Below, in pieces: positions 18,520 through 27,633 of a DNA stretch of 64,000 nt (the first letter of the stretch is position 1; each line of letters begins with the position of its first letter). The stretch is from positions 62,001 to 126,000 of the forward strand of contig JACYLU010000014.1 of the NCBI GenBank assembly GCA_015272325.1, read 5' to 3'. A model generated the notes under the pieces. The model was not told the DNA's origin and did no database searches. It saw only the letters and a list, made by a program, of their open reading frames with translations. The position numbers were made by a program, and so were the translations under genes. The DNA comes from Synechococcales cyanobacterium C42_A2020_086. Lineage in GTDB: Bacteria; Cyanobacteriota; Cyanobacteriia; Elainellales; Elainellaceae.

Positions 18520-19326
18520 TTAAAGGGCCAGCGCGAGGGATTCCCCCATCGCGGCAGACAAACAGTGGGACACCTCGCGACAGTAGCGGTTGAACTGGGC
18601 CGACGTACGATAGTCCGGATCGCGCGGATGGGGACTGTCGATTGCAATATCTGCCACAACCCGCCCCGGCTGCGACGCCATCACGACGACGCGATGGGCC
18701 AGATACACAGCTTCGTAGATGCTGTGGGTGACGAACAAAATGGTGAGCTGCTGCTGATGCTGGAGGGTGAGCAAATCTTGATTCAGCTTGCCGCGGGTCA
18801 TCTCATCGAGTGCTCCAAAGGGTTCGTCCATTAGCAGAATCGTGGGATGAGTCACCAGTGCCCGAGCAATGGAAACCCGCATCCGCATCCCGCCGGACAG
18901 CTCACGGGGATAGACGCGCTCGAAGCCCTCAAGTCCCACCTGAGCAATCGCCTCCGAGACACGCTCTAGTGCCTGTCGCTTGGGCACTCCCGACAATTTC
19001 AGCGGCAGCCGCACATTGTCGATCACCGTTGCCCAGGGCATCAGCGCCGCCTCCTGGAAGACGTAGGCTAACCGATGCAGGGGCTGATTGTCCTGCCAGA
19101 TCAGGCGTCCGGTACTGAGATGGCCTAGACCCGAAATAATTCGCAGCACGGTACTCTTGCCGCAGCCCGACGGTCCGACCAGACTGGTAATCGTTCCCGG
19201 TTGCACCGTCAGGTTAAAGTCGTGCAGCGCGACCGTGCCATTGGCGTAGGTCTTACCGACATGCTCCAGAGTCAGCATTGGGTGGCGCTCCCTTGTAATT
19301 GGATTGAGTAGAGTGGAAACAGTCAT
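18520..19326 (-). CDS. ABC transporter ATP-binding protein (SsuB/ThiZ type)
   Basis: A 268-residue nucleotide-binding subunit. Walker A is GPSGCGKST, the signature is LSGGMRMRVSIARAL, and Walker B is ILLMDEPFGALDE, followed by the H-loop (FVTHSIYEAV). It powers the adjacent permease. The ATG at 19326 opens the frame, but an internal ATG at codon 17 (19278, MLTLEHVGKTY) matches the usual family start and may be the true one. It lies 102 nt after the binding-protein gene. Confidence 0.92.
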   Translation of the reverse strand: MTVSTLLNPITRERHPMLTLEHVGKTYANGTVALHDFNLTVQPGTITSLVGPSGCGKSTVLRIISGLGHLSTGRLIWQDNQPLHRLAYVFQEAALMPWATVIDNVRLPLKLSGVPKRQALERVSEAIAQVGLEGFERVYPRELSGGMRMRVSIARALVTHPTILLMDEPFGALDEMTRGKLNQDLLTLQHQQQLTILFVTHSIYEAVYLAHRVVVMASQPGRVVADIAIDSPHPRDPDYRTSAQFNRYCREVSHCLSAAMGESLALAL

Positions 19327-19428
19327 GCAGCACTATCCTGCTTAATGATCGTGATCAGAGATTAGAGGCAACGGAGAGCCAAGTCTTCGTTCGCACAACT
19401 GGTTGAGCACCTTTTGGCTCTGGGTGCG

Positions 19429-20505
19429 TTAGCTCTGGTAAGCCTGGACCCCTTTGTTTGTGAAATTCAGAACATAGGCTTGCTTGTAGTCCACCGAGTC
19501 GGAAAACACGCCCAGTTTAGACAGAGTGGTAAAAATCTCCTGCCAGCGCTGATCGGTCATCGCTCCAATTCCTAGGGTTTCGGCGTCACCGCTGGTGATA
19601 ATGCCGTATTCCTTCAGCTTGGTGACCCCAAAGGCGAGCTGCTCATCGGTCATTTCGGGGTTGTCGCGCTTGATCAGCTCGTTGCCGGGAGCTGGATTTT
19701 CCAGATAGCTGTACCAGCCTTTAATCGAGGCATCAACAAACCGCTGCACCAAATCCGGATTAGTTTCAACAATTTCTCGCCGTGTTTCAATGGTGGCGGA
19801 ATAATTGGGATAGCCGTGATCTGCCATTAGCAAAATCACCGGATCAAAGCCACCCTCGGTTCGGATGGCGTGTGGCTCGGAGGTAATGTAGCCCTGTTGC
19901 ACGAGAGTTTTATCGGCCACAAAGGGTCCAACGTTGAAGGTATACACGCCGATCTGGTCGTCGGTGAAGCCATACTTCGCCTTCAGGAAGGGCCAGAACG
20001 TCGTGTGGGCCATGGTTGAGAGCAGGATCTTTTTGCCCTTGAGGTCTTCAAAGGAATCAATGCCAACGCCGGGATGCGCCATCAGCCCCTGCGGATCTTT
20101 CTGAAAGATAGCTGCCACCGTGACCTTGGGCAAACCTTCCTGAATCGCGTTGATTGCATCAATGGCATAGCCCATCTTGAAATCGGTAGTTCCGGCCATC
20201 AAGAGCTGGTTGCCATTCACTTGCGGACCGCCCATACGGATTGTCACATCTAGTCCGTGAGCTTGGTAGATGCCCGTAGCAACTGCTTGGTAGAAGCCGC
20301 CGTGCTCAGCCTGAGCAAACCAGCTCGTGCCAAAGGTCACGGCATCCAATCCGCTGGATGTTCCAGTCTGCGCGGCAGGGGTTTCGGTGCGAGTGGTATT
20401 GGTGCAGGCAGCCAGAACGCTCGTCCCGACCGCCAGAGAGCTGTATCGCAGAAAACGCCGCCGCGTCAACGAAGCAGACGAGATAATGGAATTACGAGAA
20501 GTCAT
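19429..20505 (-). CDS. ABC substrate-binding protein, NMT1/THI5-like, Tat lipoprotein
   Basis: A 358-residue periplasmic binding protein. The N terminus carries a twin-arginine motif (TRRRFLR, residues 14-20) and a lipobox ending at Cys34 (LAAC), so it is likely exported folded and lipid-anchored. The mature part follows the NMT1/THI5-like fold: GTSWFAQAEHGGFYQAVATG near the start, then GGPQVNGNQLLMAGTTDF. Relatives bind pyrimidine precursors of thiamine, taurine, riboflavin or other small molecules. The Rieske and amidohydrolase partners favour a nitrogen heterocycle or similar compound. First gene of the operon. Confidence 0.88.
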   Translation of the reverse strand: MTSRNSIISSASLTRRRFLRYSSLAVGTSVLAACTNTTRTETPAAQTGTSSGLDAVTFGTSWFAQAEHGGFYQAVATGIYQAHGLDVTIRMGGPQVNGNQLLMAGTTDFKMGYAIDAINAIQEGLPKVTVAAIFQKDPQGLMAHPGVGIDSFEDLKGKKILLSTMAHTTFWPFLKAKYGFTDDQIGVYTFNVGPFVADKTLVQQGYITSEPHAIRTEGGFDPVILLMADHGYPNYSATIETRREIVETNPDLVQRFVDASIKGWYSYLENPAPGNELIKRDNPEMTDEQLAFGVTKLKEYGIITSGDAETLGIGAMTDQRWQEIFTTLSKLGVFSDSVDYKQAYVLNFTNKGVQAYQS

Positions 20506-21016
20506 AGGTGCAAATCACGAGGTAGAAACAACAGGATCGGCTGACCTGGACACTCGCCAGGCTTTTAGCAATCAAAGCTGCGAGAGTTCAGGGGCGCTAT
20601 CACGCCAGTATCCCTCTCACCGTGACCATGATGCTTATTGATGCTTTCGCATTAGGCATCCTTGGCGTGTTCATTCAGATGCGTTCAGATTTATTCAAAG
20701 TTATTCTCCAATCTGGCAACATCAATCGCAGGAATCGTGGACACCATGAATAGCTCCCTTACACAAAACTGGTCCGTAGGCGGTAGGGGCACTGGGGAGC
20801 GTCGGCAAAACGAGCGGCTGCACCAGGGTCCACCGTCGAAGTCGTCATTGAAATTTCTGTGTGTTCAGAATCCTTGACTATGCGATACTAGAAGAAGGTT
20901 GAATACCCTCTTGAGTTCAATCTTGTATACAAGAGAAGTTAAGGGCTTTACCAAGCTGTTTCTGTATCCTCAGCTACCCTTACCCTCTTTTTGTTGAAAT
21001 CCTCTGGAGTTTTCCC
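20506..21016. other. 511-nt divergent regulatory spacer
   Basis: It separates the oxygenase/importer operon from its probable GntR regulator. No gene was seen. On the operon side there is an imperfect nested hairpin (GAGAG 20582-20586 with CTCTC 20614-20618, and GGCG 20593-20596 with CGCC 20603-20606). On the regulator side lies a perfect palindrome at 20922-20933. I compared the leader with TPP and guanidine riboswitch cores and found no match. Confidence 0.5.
20922..20933. promoter_or_regulatory. perfect palindrome, candidate GntR operator
   Basis: CTTGTATACAAG is a perfect 12-bp palindrome, 83 nt before the GntR start codon. The core TTGTATACAA is of the kind bound by GntR/FadR and HutC-type regulators. 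Autoregulation and control of the divergent operon are inferred. Confidence 0.55.
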
Positions 21017-21721
21017 GTGGTTAAAGCAAGCTCTCAGGCATCTAAGGGCGATCCCAAAAAATCGAGCAGCAGCGTCGATCGTATCTATGAGCAGCTCAAG
21101 CAGATGGCGATGAACTATAAGTTTCGCCCCGGTGAGCCGCTCAACGAGGTAGAACTGGCCGCCTCATTTCAGGTGAGCCGAACGCCGCTGCGAGAAGTAC
21201 TCAACCGTTTGGTGGCAGAAGGGCTACTCGACTTTGTGCCGCGCAAGGGCTTTTCCTGCAAACCACTCGACACCAAGCGGGTGTTTGATCTCTACGAAGT
21301 CCGCTGTGGTCTCGAAATGATGAGTGCCCGACTAGCGACCGAACGAGCCACCGACGAAGAGTTGCAGGAACTGCTGCAAGTTTGGCAGAACGCGGCACAG
21401 TCCTTTTGCACACTCACGCCGATCGAGTGCGCTCGCTGTGATGAGCAATTTCACGAGCGTCTGGCTCAACTATCGCGCAACAGTGAACTGCTGCATATGC
21501 TGCAAAATATCAACGCCCGCGCCCACTATCTGCGGCTGATCTCGATGGAAGAGGAGCATTACCGCCGCACGACCTGCGCCGAACATCGGGTGATTCTACA
21601 GGCAATCTGCGAGCGCAACCCAGAGGCGGCAGCAAACTGCATGTCAGCTCATGTGATGCTGCGACAAGAACAACTCGTTGAGGTGATCAAAGAGGGAATT
21701 GCGCGGCTGTATCTCACGTGA
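21017..21721 (+). CDS. GntR family transcriptional regulator (FadR/FCD subfamily)
   Basis: A 234-residue regulator. The N-terminal winged helix (about residues 20-90) has the GntR pattern RPGEPLNEVELAASFQVSRTPLREVLNRL. The all-helical C-terminal FCD ligand domain (about 95-225) has the family's Asp/His positions (CARCDEQFHERL, CAEHRVIL, AHVMLRQ) that usually hold a metal and an organic acid ligand. The start is GTG at 21017 with GGAG seven bases upstream. It is divergent from the six-gene transport/oxygenase operon and most likely represses or activates it in response to a substrate or product. Confidence 0.9.
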   Translation: MVKASSQASKGDPKKSSSSVDRIYEQLKQMAMNYKFRPGEPLNEVELAASFQVSRTPLREVLNRLVAEGLLDFVPRKGFSCKPLDTKRVFDLYEVRCGLEMMSARLATERATDEELQELLQVWQNAAQSFCTLTPIECARCDEQFHERLAQLSRNSELLHMLQNINARAHYLRLISMEEEHYRRTTCAEHRVILQAICERNPEAAANCMSAHVMLRQEQLVEVIKEGIARLYLT

Positions 21722-22379
21722 TGATCTTGATGCTTTGATGCATACAACCACAACATCGGCAAAACATTGATCGATTGCGTTGCTAGTCCACTGTCTCAGC
21801 CTTTGCTGATGAAATCTGTTGGGCTGATCAGACTGAACTTAACCCCAATCAGTATCACAATAGGCTTGTTCTGAAATTCAATAATTGCTCCTTCAAGCTG
21901 ATTATTACCATCAGTCCTCACCATCAGCTTATTTTCACTTTCACCAAACAGTTTTTCTATCCCAACCTTGCTATAGGGTTGATCATTTTCTTGCCGATTC
22001 AAGAGGATGCCATTCTCACTGCCACTACAAAGTTTATTTTTGCCTTTGCATCTATTTTCTCTATCATTTCCTATACAATCACAAAACATTTATTTATCAT
22101 TATTACTACTCGGCAGATCATTGTATCGTTGCCGCACAGGATGTCGTTGCCATTTTTGCCTTGGCGATGGAAACAACATCCTTCTGGCTCATTGATTCGT
22201 TCAAATTGTTTGTTAGGAAGATGAGAGGTTAACCTGCTCGATTCAATCTCTCAATTCAATCTAAGGTAGCTACACACGAGTTGAAAAGACTCGCATTCTA
22301 TCTCTTGGTAGATTAATTCCTAGTGAGGTCCTGCTAAAAGGGAGACAGTCACTCCGTCGTTTTGACTGGGACCTTCCCT
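21722..22379. other. A+T-rich spacer with only doubtful open frames
   Basis: This 658-nt stretch is visibly richer in A+T than its neighbours, especially 21850-22110. The only candidate worth recording is the minus-strand frame at 21796-22089, listed separately. A plus-strand frame over the same bases is an unlikely His/Tyr-rich sequence. Confidence 0.4.
21796..22089 (-). CDS. possible small or decayed gene, unknown
   Basis: A 97-codon frame in A+T-rich DNA. Its C-terminal half (about residues 55-90) reads like real protein, with alternating hydrophobic and charged residues (GAIIEFQNKPIVILIGVKF). The N-terminal half is Cys/Asn/Lys-rich and unusual. No ribosome-binding site precedes the ATG. 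It may be a remnant of a transferred gene, or chance. Confidence 0.25.
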   Translation of the reverse strand: MFCDCIGNDRENRCKGKNKLCSGSENGILLNRQENDQPYSKVGIEKLFGESENKLMVRTDGNNQLEGAIIEFQNKPIVILIGVKFSLISPTDFISKG

Positions 22380-22667
22380 ATGGCAGCTACACTCGCCACC
22401 CGCATGGCTCTCACCGCTGTGGGCACCTATCAAACTCACCTCTCGCCTCACAAAGGGTTCTCTTGTCCTTACCGCCTGCTACATGGCGGTGAATCATGCT
22501 CGGAGTATGTCAAGCAGGTTTTAATGAATCAGGACTTGATGACGGCAATCAAACTGGCTCCACAGCGGTTTCGGGACTGTAAAGCAGCAGCACAAATGCT
22601 GCAACAGACACTTCGATCCAATGCTCAGGGGGGCTGTATTGTGATTCCCTGCTGCATTCCCATTTAG
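22380..22667 (+). CDS. yidD: membrane protein insertion efficiency factor, YidD family
   Basis: A 95-residue protein with the YidD pattern: the tyrosine/glutamine segment AVGTYQTHLSPHKGFSCPYR, then a second Cys motif (GGESCSEYVKQVL), and a C-terminal pair of Cys (CCIPI). YidD helps YidC insert proteins at the inner membrane. The spacing between the two Cys motifs is a little longer than in E. coli YidD, so this is a divergent or cyanobacterial variant. The frame also extends to a TTG at 22362. I prefer the ATG at 22380, though neither has a good ribosome-binding site. The stop codon lies in the first unit of a 10-nt tandem duplication (22661-22680). Confidence 0.75.
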   Translation: MAATLATRMALTAVGTYQTHLSPHKGFSCPYRLLHGGESCSEYVKQVLMNQDLMTAIKLAPQRFRDCKAAAQMLQQTLRSNAQGGCIVIPCCIPI

Positions 22668-22763
22668 GCACATTTAGGCAATAGTTCCGAGACAAGAGCC
22701 ACTGCCTTCCTCAAGAAGCAGAGCGATAGAATGGGGGGTGTTGCTGCCCAGGATTGAACAACC

Positions 22764-23462
22764 ATGGCTACCCACCCCGTAGGCTCTCGAATCAGAAACC
22801 AGAATATTCAGATACAAGTGCTGGCTGGAGAGCTGTTGCGCTTTCTATTGACCATCCTGGTTGTTTTGATGTGCAGTGGGTTCTGTGGAGGGGGACTACC
22901 AGCTCAAGCCGATCCGGTGGCGGGCAGTGTTGGAGAGATTCCTGCAACTGCAAACCCCTTCGTGCAGCTCCAAGACTTGCCTTCCGGCTTCGCTCCTGCC
23001 TCTGAAACTGAAGTGGCAAGCTGCTCGATGGCAGGCGAGGTTTCGGCATTTGTGCTCAAGCAAGGAGAACATCTAAGTGAGTTAGTTTGTGTCTCGTCCT
23101 TTTCGATTGCGGCAGCCTCCGAGAACCCAGCCCAGGTGGAGATGATTCGCCAGATCTATGATGCGATTCTCAAGAACCCGCAGGCACTGGTAGAGCAGGC
23201 TAAAACAATGGGCGCTGAAGACATTACGATTCTTCAAGATCTGAACGGCATTGGCGAGCTAGCAACAGGCTTTAGCAAAATCGAGGATGGCATTGGGCAA
23301 ACCGAGGTGATGCTATTCCGGCGGGGCAATGTGATCAATTCCGCTTTGATACGATACGAGGTCGGGCAGACGCCGGTTTTGTCTCTTCAGCATCTGGCTC
23401 GCATGTTGGATCAGCATGTCAGCGAGGTTGTGCATGAGTCTGCGGGAAACACCCCTGGCTGA
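22764..23462 (+). CDS. exported hypothetical protein
   Basis: A 232-residue protein I do not recognise. A hydrophobic stretch at about residues 27-47, followed by AQA, looks like a signal peptide with a long N-region, so export to the periplasm is probable. The mature part is acidic and helical, with no motif I can name. It contains segments such as MIRQIYDAILKNPQALVEQ and LARMLDQHVSEV. Two Cys (about residues 80 and 102) might form a disulfide. It is a single gene. ATG at 22764. Confidence 0.6.
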   Translation: MATHPVGSRIRNQNIQIQVLAGELLRFLLTILVVLMCSGFCGGGLPAQADPVAGSVGEIPATANPFVQLQDLPSGFAPASETEVASCSMAGEVSAFVLKQGEHLSELVCVSSFSIAAASENPAQVEMIRQIYDAILKNPQALVEQAKTMGAEDITILQDLNGIGELATGFSKIEDGIGQTEVMLFRRGNVINSALIRYEVGQTPVLSLQHLARMLDQHVSEVVHESAGNTPG

Positions 23463-23680
23463 GGTGATCATTGTTGGAGATTGGAGCAGGTCCCACGGGC
23501 ATAAGGCATTAACCTAGCGCTGCAGGACAGCATCGTGGTTGCCAATCATTTGCTGGCGCTGCTGCACTCTGAGGCTACATCCGAGAGGCTAGATGCCGCC
23601 CCCGCTGCAATGCAGTCCGAACGTGAGCCAGAAATCCGCCGTTGTCAGTCGCTGCAGCCGGCCGAGCAAGCCCAATGCGA

Positions 23681-24439
23681 TCATTGCCGACTCCAGTATC
23701 TTGTCGCCAATGCAATTAGTATAACTCCGTGAATCGCTCCAACAACGGCACCCGTAATCGCAATACAAACCGCCATGACTATAACTCCTCCCACGATAGA
23801 CCCCTGTGTTTGAGCAAGGTCAATTCCGGCAAAAAGAAGCGGCATTCCCGCTGCCCACGCCACTGCATTAGCGGGCAACCACCACCACGCTTTTGCAACA
23901 TACCTGCGGAGAACCAGCCACTGTGCTGCACTCAAGATTAACCCCGCGACCAGCCCTAAGCCAGCCGCTAATAGCAGCCCAATCGCTTGCGGAGGTTCCT
24001 CAATCGCCCTCGATGAATCCCCGTTAGAGAAGCTAATCAGCAACATCGGGAGCGAACCGAGAAACCAGGCTATCACCGCCCCGACCACCGTTGCCATCAC
24101 CCAGGCGCGGCGGGAGATACCTGCAATCGCTCGGCGCAGCACAGACCCTTGTGCCCAACCCACGATTGTGCCTTCAATCACGCCTGTTGCGGTCATCACA
24201 CCAGCACTCAGTAGCGCCGATTGCTCCTCAGAGACAGCCGAGAAAAAAGCGGCACCGATGGCAAACGTGGCACCCAAACCGAGTAATTCTCCCAGCGAAT
24301 TAGCCATGATCCAGCTTATCCAGAGCGACCGAGTTCTAGCATTCTCCAAGATCAGAGACACAGAGGGCTTATATTGATTCCAGATTTTGGATTGGCTAAA
24401 GTATTTGAGGAATATTTGAAAGGCTTTCAGCGACTGCAT
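23681..24439 (-). CDS. polytopic membrane protein, conserved cyanobacterial type
   Basis: A 252-residue protein with five or six hydrophobic segments from about residue 45 on. It has the pattern WISWIMANSLGELLGLG near the first segment and AQWLVLRRYVAKAWWWLPANAV near residue 165. I recognise this pattern from a large family of cyanobacterial membrane proteins with no known function. Ala/Gly-rich helices dominate. The family usually begins a little before the WIMAN segment, which supports the ATG at 24439 over the internal one at 24307. No neighbour suggests a role. Confidence 0.7.
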   Translation of the reverse strand: MQSLKAFQIFLKYFSQSKIWNQYKPSVSLILENARTRSLWISWIMANSLGELLGLGATFAIGAAFFSAVSEEQSALLSAGVMTATGVIEGTIVGWAQGSVLRRAIAGISRRAWVMATVVGAVIAWFLGSLPMLLISFSNGDSSRAIEEPPQAIGLLLAAGLGLVAGLILSAAQWLVLRRYVAKAWWWLPANAVAWAAGMPLLFAGIDLAQTQGSIVGGVIVMAVCIAITGAVVGAIHGVILIALATRYWSRQ

Positions 24440-24498
24440 GGCTTGCTAGAATTTGGAGAATTAATCCTACTCTGTGTTCTCCGTGACTCTGTGGTCCC

Positions 24499-25125
24499 CT
24501 ACAGCAATGTTTTTCTAATGAGCGCCAAAATTCCATCGATCACATACTGCACCGCTAGCGCCGCAAGTAAAATTCCCAACACTCTAGAAATGACGTTAAC
24601 GCCTGTCCGTCCCAGCCACCGGGTTAGGGTCTGGGCGATTGCCAAAGACATATAAAGCAGCAGCAGGACAAACGTAGTTATTCCCAAAACAAGGGCCGTC
24701 CCAAAGGGATAGACAGCCGCCTCCCCCTGCAAGACCAGAATACTGGCTAAAGCACCCGGTCCGGCTATCAACGGAGTCCCCAAGGGAAAGACACTGATAT
24801 CGGTTCGGGTTTGGGCTTCCGATTCTTCTGCTTTCGTTTCTCGCTGGTGCTGGGCAAACACCATGTCGATGGCAATTTTCAGCAACAAAATTCCGGCAGC
24901 GACCTGAAAGGCTTCCACGCTGATTCCTAGATAGCGCAACACATTATTACCAAACAAGGCAAAGACAAATAAAATTCCCCCTGCAACCAAAACAGCCTGG
25001 CGAATGATGCGCATTTGCACTTTAGCAGGATACTCACCTGCCAGGGTCATAAAAATGGGTACTAACCCAATTGGATCGAGAACGACAAAGAGGGTGAAGA
25101 ATACCCGAAGAATAAAAGATGTCAT
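24499..25125 (-). CDS. MarC family integral membrane protein
   Basis: A 208-residue membrane protein with six predicted transmembrane segments. It is a member of the MarC (UPF0056) family, recognised by the opening LFVVLDPIGLVPIFMTL and the central FPLGTPLIAGPGALASIL. The transport role long assumed for MarC in antibiotic resistance has not held up, and its substrate is unknown. It follows lon by 19 nt and is likely the last gene of an hsp20-lon-marC operon. Confidence 0.9.
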   Translation of the reverse strand: MTSFILRVFFTLFVVLDPIGLVPIFMTLAGEYPAKVQMRIIRQAVLVAGGILFVFALFGNNVLRYLGISVEAFQVAAGILLLKIAIDMVFAQHQRETKAEESEAQTRTDISVFPLGTPLIAGPGALASILVLQGEAAVYPFGTALVLGITTFVLLLLYMSLAIAQTLTRWLGRTGVNVISRVLGILLAALAVQYVIDGILALIRKTLL

Positions 25126-25144
25126 GGGTAAGGATCATTAAGCA

Positions 25145-27631
25145 TCAAGAGTTGGCCGGTGTCAGTACCGTTGCCAGAACGTCCTCCGCTGCACTGACTG
25201 GAACAAACTGAAGCTGATTACGAACCTCTTCGGGTACATCTTCTAGATCGGGTTCGTTGCGCTGAGGAAGAATCACTGTTTTAATGCCTGCCCGGTAGGC
25301 GGCCAACACCTTTTCCCGAATTCCACCCACTGGCAGCACTTTGCCCCGCAGCGTAATTTCTCCGGTCATGGCCACATCATTGCGGACCAAGCGACCCGAG
25401 GCAAGGGAGGCGATCGCCGTCATCATGGTGACTCCAGCAGAAGGGCCGTCCTTGGGCGTAGCACCAGCTGGCACATGCACATGCACCACTTTGCCCACAA
25501 ACACTTTGGGATCAATGCCTAATTTTTCTGCATTAGATCGCACATAGGACAGGGCTGCTTGGGCAGACTCCCGCATCACATCCCCCAGCATGCCGGTTAA
25601 TACCAACTGTTCGGCACGTCCGGGCATCATGGTGGCTTCCACAAACAACACATCGCCGCCAGCAGGCGTCCAGGCTAAACCTGTGGCAATGCCGGGGCGA
25701 TCGATCCGTTCCACCGCTTCATCGAGAAAGCGCGGGCGACGCAGGTAATCGGGAATTTGCTCAGCTTCAACAGTCGTGGCGGTCAGTTTTCCTTCCGCAA
25801 CTTGGCGGGCGACTTTGCGCACCACCGCACCAATTTCTCGCTCTAGGCTGCGAACCCCCGCTTCACGGGTATATTCCCGAATAATTCGCTGCAGCGCCGT
25901 ATCGGTAATGGTGAGTTCTTCTGGCTTGAGTCCGTTGGCGCGGAGCTGTTTAGGCAGCAGATAGCGACGAGCAATATGTAACTTCTCCAGTTCGGTATAG
26001 CCGGAGAGACTCAAGATTTCCATGCGATCCAATAAGGGAGAAGGAATGGTTTCGACGGTATTGGCGGTGCAGATAAACAAGACCCTCGATAAATCAAAAG
26101 GTACGCCCAGATACGTGTCTACAAAGGTATGATTTTGGGCTGGATCGAGGACTTCCAGAAGAGCTGCTGCCGGATCGCCTTGAAAACTTCTCCCCAGCTT
26201 ATCCACTTCATCCAGCATAAAGACCGGATCGGCTGTTTCTGCCCGCCGCAGAGCTTGAATTAAGCGTCCCGGTAACGCCCCAATGTAGGTGCGACGATGA
26301 CCGCGAATCTCGGCTTCATCGCTCACTCCACCCAAACTAATCCGCACAAACTTGCGTCCCATGGCTCGGGCGATTGACTGTCCCAGAGAGGTTTTACCCA
26401 CACCCGGTGGTCCGATAAAGCACAAAATCGGTTCGCGGCGAATCTCTTCTAGCAGGGGTTCTGGAGGCTTTTGGGAGGCAGGTGTCTCTTCCGGGGCACT
26501 CTCCTGAGACGACTGGGCAGAGGATTGTTCTCCCAGAACGGCAGTACGTTCACTCTTGAGTTTTTTAACCGCCAGATATTCCAGAATCCGATCTTTGATC
26601 TTCTCCAGATCGTAATGATCTTCATCCAACACCTGACGGGCATATCCCAGGTCGATCGCCTCCCCCGTGGTTGCATTCCAGGGCAGACTCACCATCCAGT
26701 CCAGATAGGTGCGAATCATGCCGTATTCCGGCGAAATGGCCGGTAACCGTTCCAGGCGCGACAATTCGCGGAAGGCCTCTTTACGGGCTTCTTCGGGGAG
26801 CTGAGCGGCTTCCAGTTGATTGCGTAATTCTTGAATTTCTGCCTGTTCTGCGTCTTCTTCGCCCAGTTCGCGCTGAATCGATTTTAATTGTTCACGGAGG
26901 ATGTATTCCCGCTGCGTTTTAGAGATTTTCTCCTGAGCATCAGAGGCAATTTGCTGCTGCAATTCCCGCACAGCTAGTTCTTGTTGGACAATCTCAATTA
27001 GCCGCTGGAGTTTATTGTCCACGGCATCCATCTCCAGGATTTCTTGCCGCACAGGGGTTTCCATTGGAGTCATCGCCGCCACTAGGTAGGCAAACATGCG
27101 GGGGTCGCCAATGTTTTCACCAGCGGCAGCCAATTCATTGGGAATGTCTTCGGTGAGGGGCACTAGTTTGCGAAACAATTCACCTAATGTGCGGCGCAAA
27201 GCTTCCAGTTCCGTGCTGACTGTCGTCTGCTCCGGAGCTGTTGCAATTCGCGCTACCAGGAAGGGTTCGATTTGCAGAAAGTCAAAGATACGAATGCGCT
27301 CCAGTCCTTGAACCACGAGTTGGAGGGTGCCATCCGGCAAACGCAACAGTCGGTGAATAATAGCGGCTGTACCCACGCGGTAGATGTCATCTGGTCCGGC
27401 GGGCCGTGCCTCTGGATGACGCTGCGCCACCAGCGCCAATAGCCGATTGGTGCGCATGACTTCGTCTACCAGCTTGACCGATCGTTCTTGCCCTACCACA
27501 ATGGGAGCCACTGCCATCGGAACAATTACCGTGTTGATTAGAGGCAAAACAGGCAGGGCATCCGGGATTTGTGGAATATTTTGAACATCCATTTCGGGAC
27601 TCTGGTTTCCACTGAGGGGAGTGTTGGTCAT
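25145..27631 (-). CDS. lon: ATP-dependent protease Lon
   Basis: A LonA-type AAA+ protease of about 828 residues that degrades misfolded and regulatory proteins in the cytoplasm. The N-terminal LAN domain covers about 20-215, a coiled-coil linker follows, then the AAA module with GPPGVGKTS and the Walker [10 protein letters not shown]. The C-terminal Ser-Lys protease domain has [10 protein letters not shown]. Between the linker and the AAA module there is a Ser/Glu/Pro-rich insertion (about residues 375-400). The ATG at 27631 is 3 nt after the hsp20 stop, and a GTG at 27637 would overlap it, so translation is probably coupled. LonA is not known from the model strain Synechocystis, which makes its place here notable. 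Confidence 0.95.
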   Translation of the reverse strand: MTNTPLSGNQSPEMDVQNIPQIPDALPVLPLINTVIVPMAVAPIVVGQERSVKLVDEVMRTNRLLALVAQRHPEARPAGPDDIYRVGTAAIIHRLLRLPDGTLQLVVQGLERIRIFDFLQIEPFLVARIATAPEQTTVSTELEALRRTLGELFRKLVPLTEDIPNELAAAGENIGDPRMFAYLVAAMTPMETPVRQEILEMDAVDNKLQRLIEIVQQELAVRELQQQIASDAQEKISKTQREYILREQLKSIQRELGEEDAEQAEIQELRNQLEAAQLPEEARKEAFRELSRLERLPAISPEYGMIRTYLDWMVSLPWNATTGEAIDLGYARQVLDEDHYDLEKIKDRILEYLAVKKLKSERTAVLGEQSSAQSSQESAPEETPASQKPPEPLLEEIRREPILCFIGPPGVGKTSLGQSIARAMGRKFVRISLGGVSDEAEIRGHRRTYIGALPGRLIQALRRAETADPVFMLDEVDKLGRSFQGDPAAALLEVLDPAQNHTFVDTYLGVPFDLSRVLFICTANTVETIPSPLLDRMEILSLSGYTELEKLHIARRYLLPKQLRANGLKPEELTITDTALQRIIREYTREAGVRSLEREIGAVVRKVARQVAEGKLTATTVEAEQIPDYLRRPRFLDEAVERIDRPGIATGLAWTPAGGDVLFVEATMMPGRAEQLVLTGMLGDVMRESAQAALSYVRSNAEKLGIDPKVFVGKVVHVHVPAGATPKDGPSAGVTMMTAIASLASGRLVRNDVAMTGEITLRGKVLPVGGIREKVLAAYRAGIKTVILPQRNEPDLEDVPEEVRNQLQFVPVSAAEDVLATVLTPANS

Positions 27632-27633
27632 AA

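Noticed and set aside
20506-20700. Riboswitch in the leader of the binding-protein gene (TPP or guanidine type)
   Set aside because: The conserved core sequences are absent. Only a weak nested hairpin is seen.
21885-22232. 115-codon plus-strand frame
   Set aside because: Very rich in His, Tyr, Cys and Phe, with no ribosome-binding site. It is a by-product of A+T-rich DNA.
23535-23732. 65-codon frame starting with GTG
   Set aside because: Overlaps the end of the opposite membrane-protein gene, has no ribosome-binding site and resembles no family.
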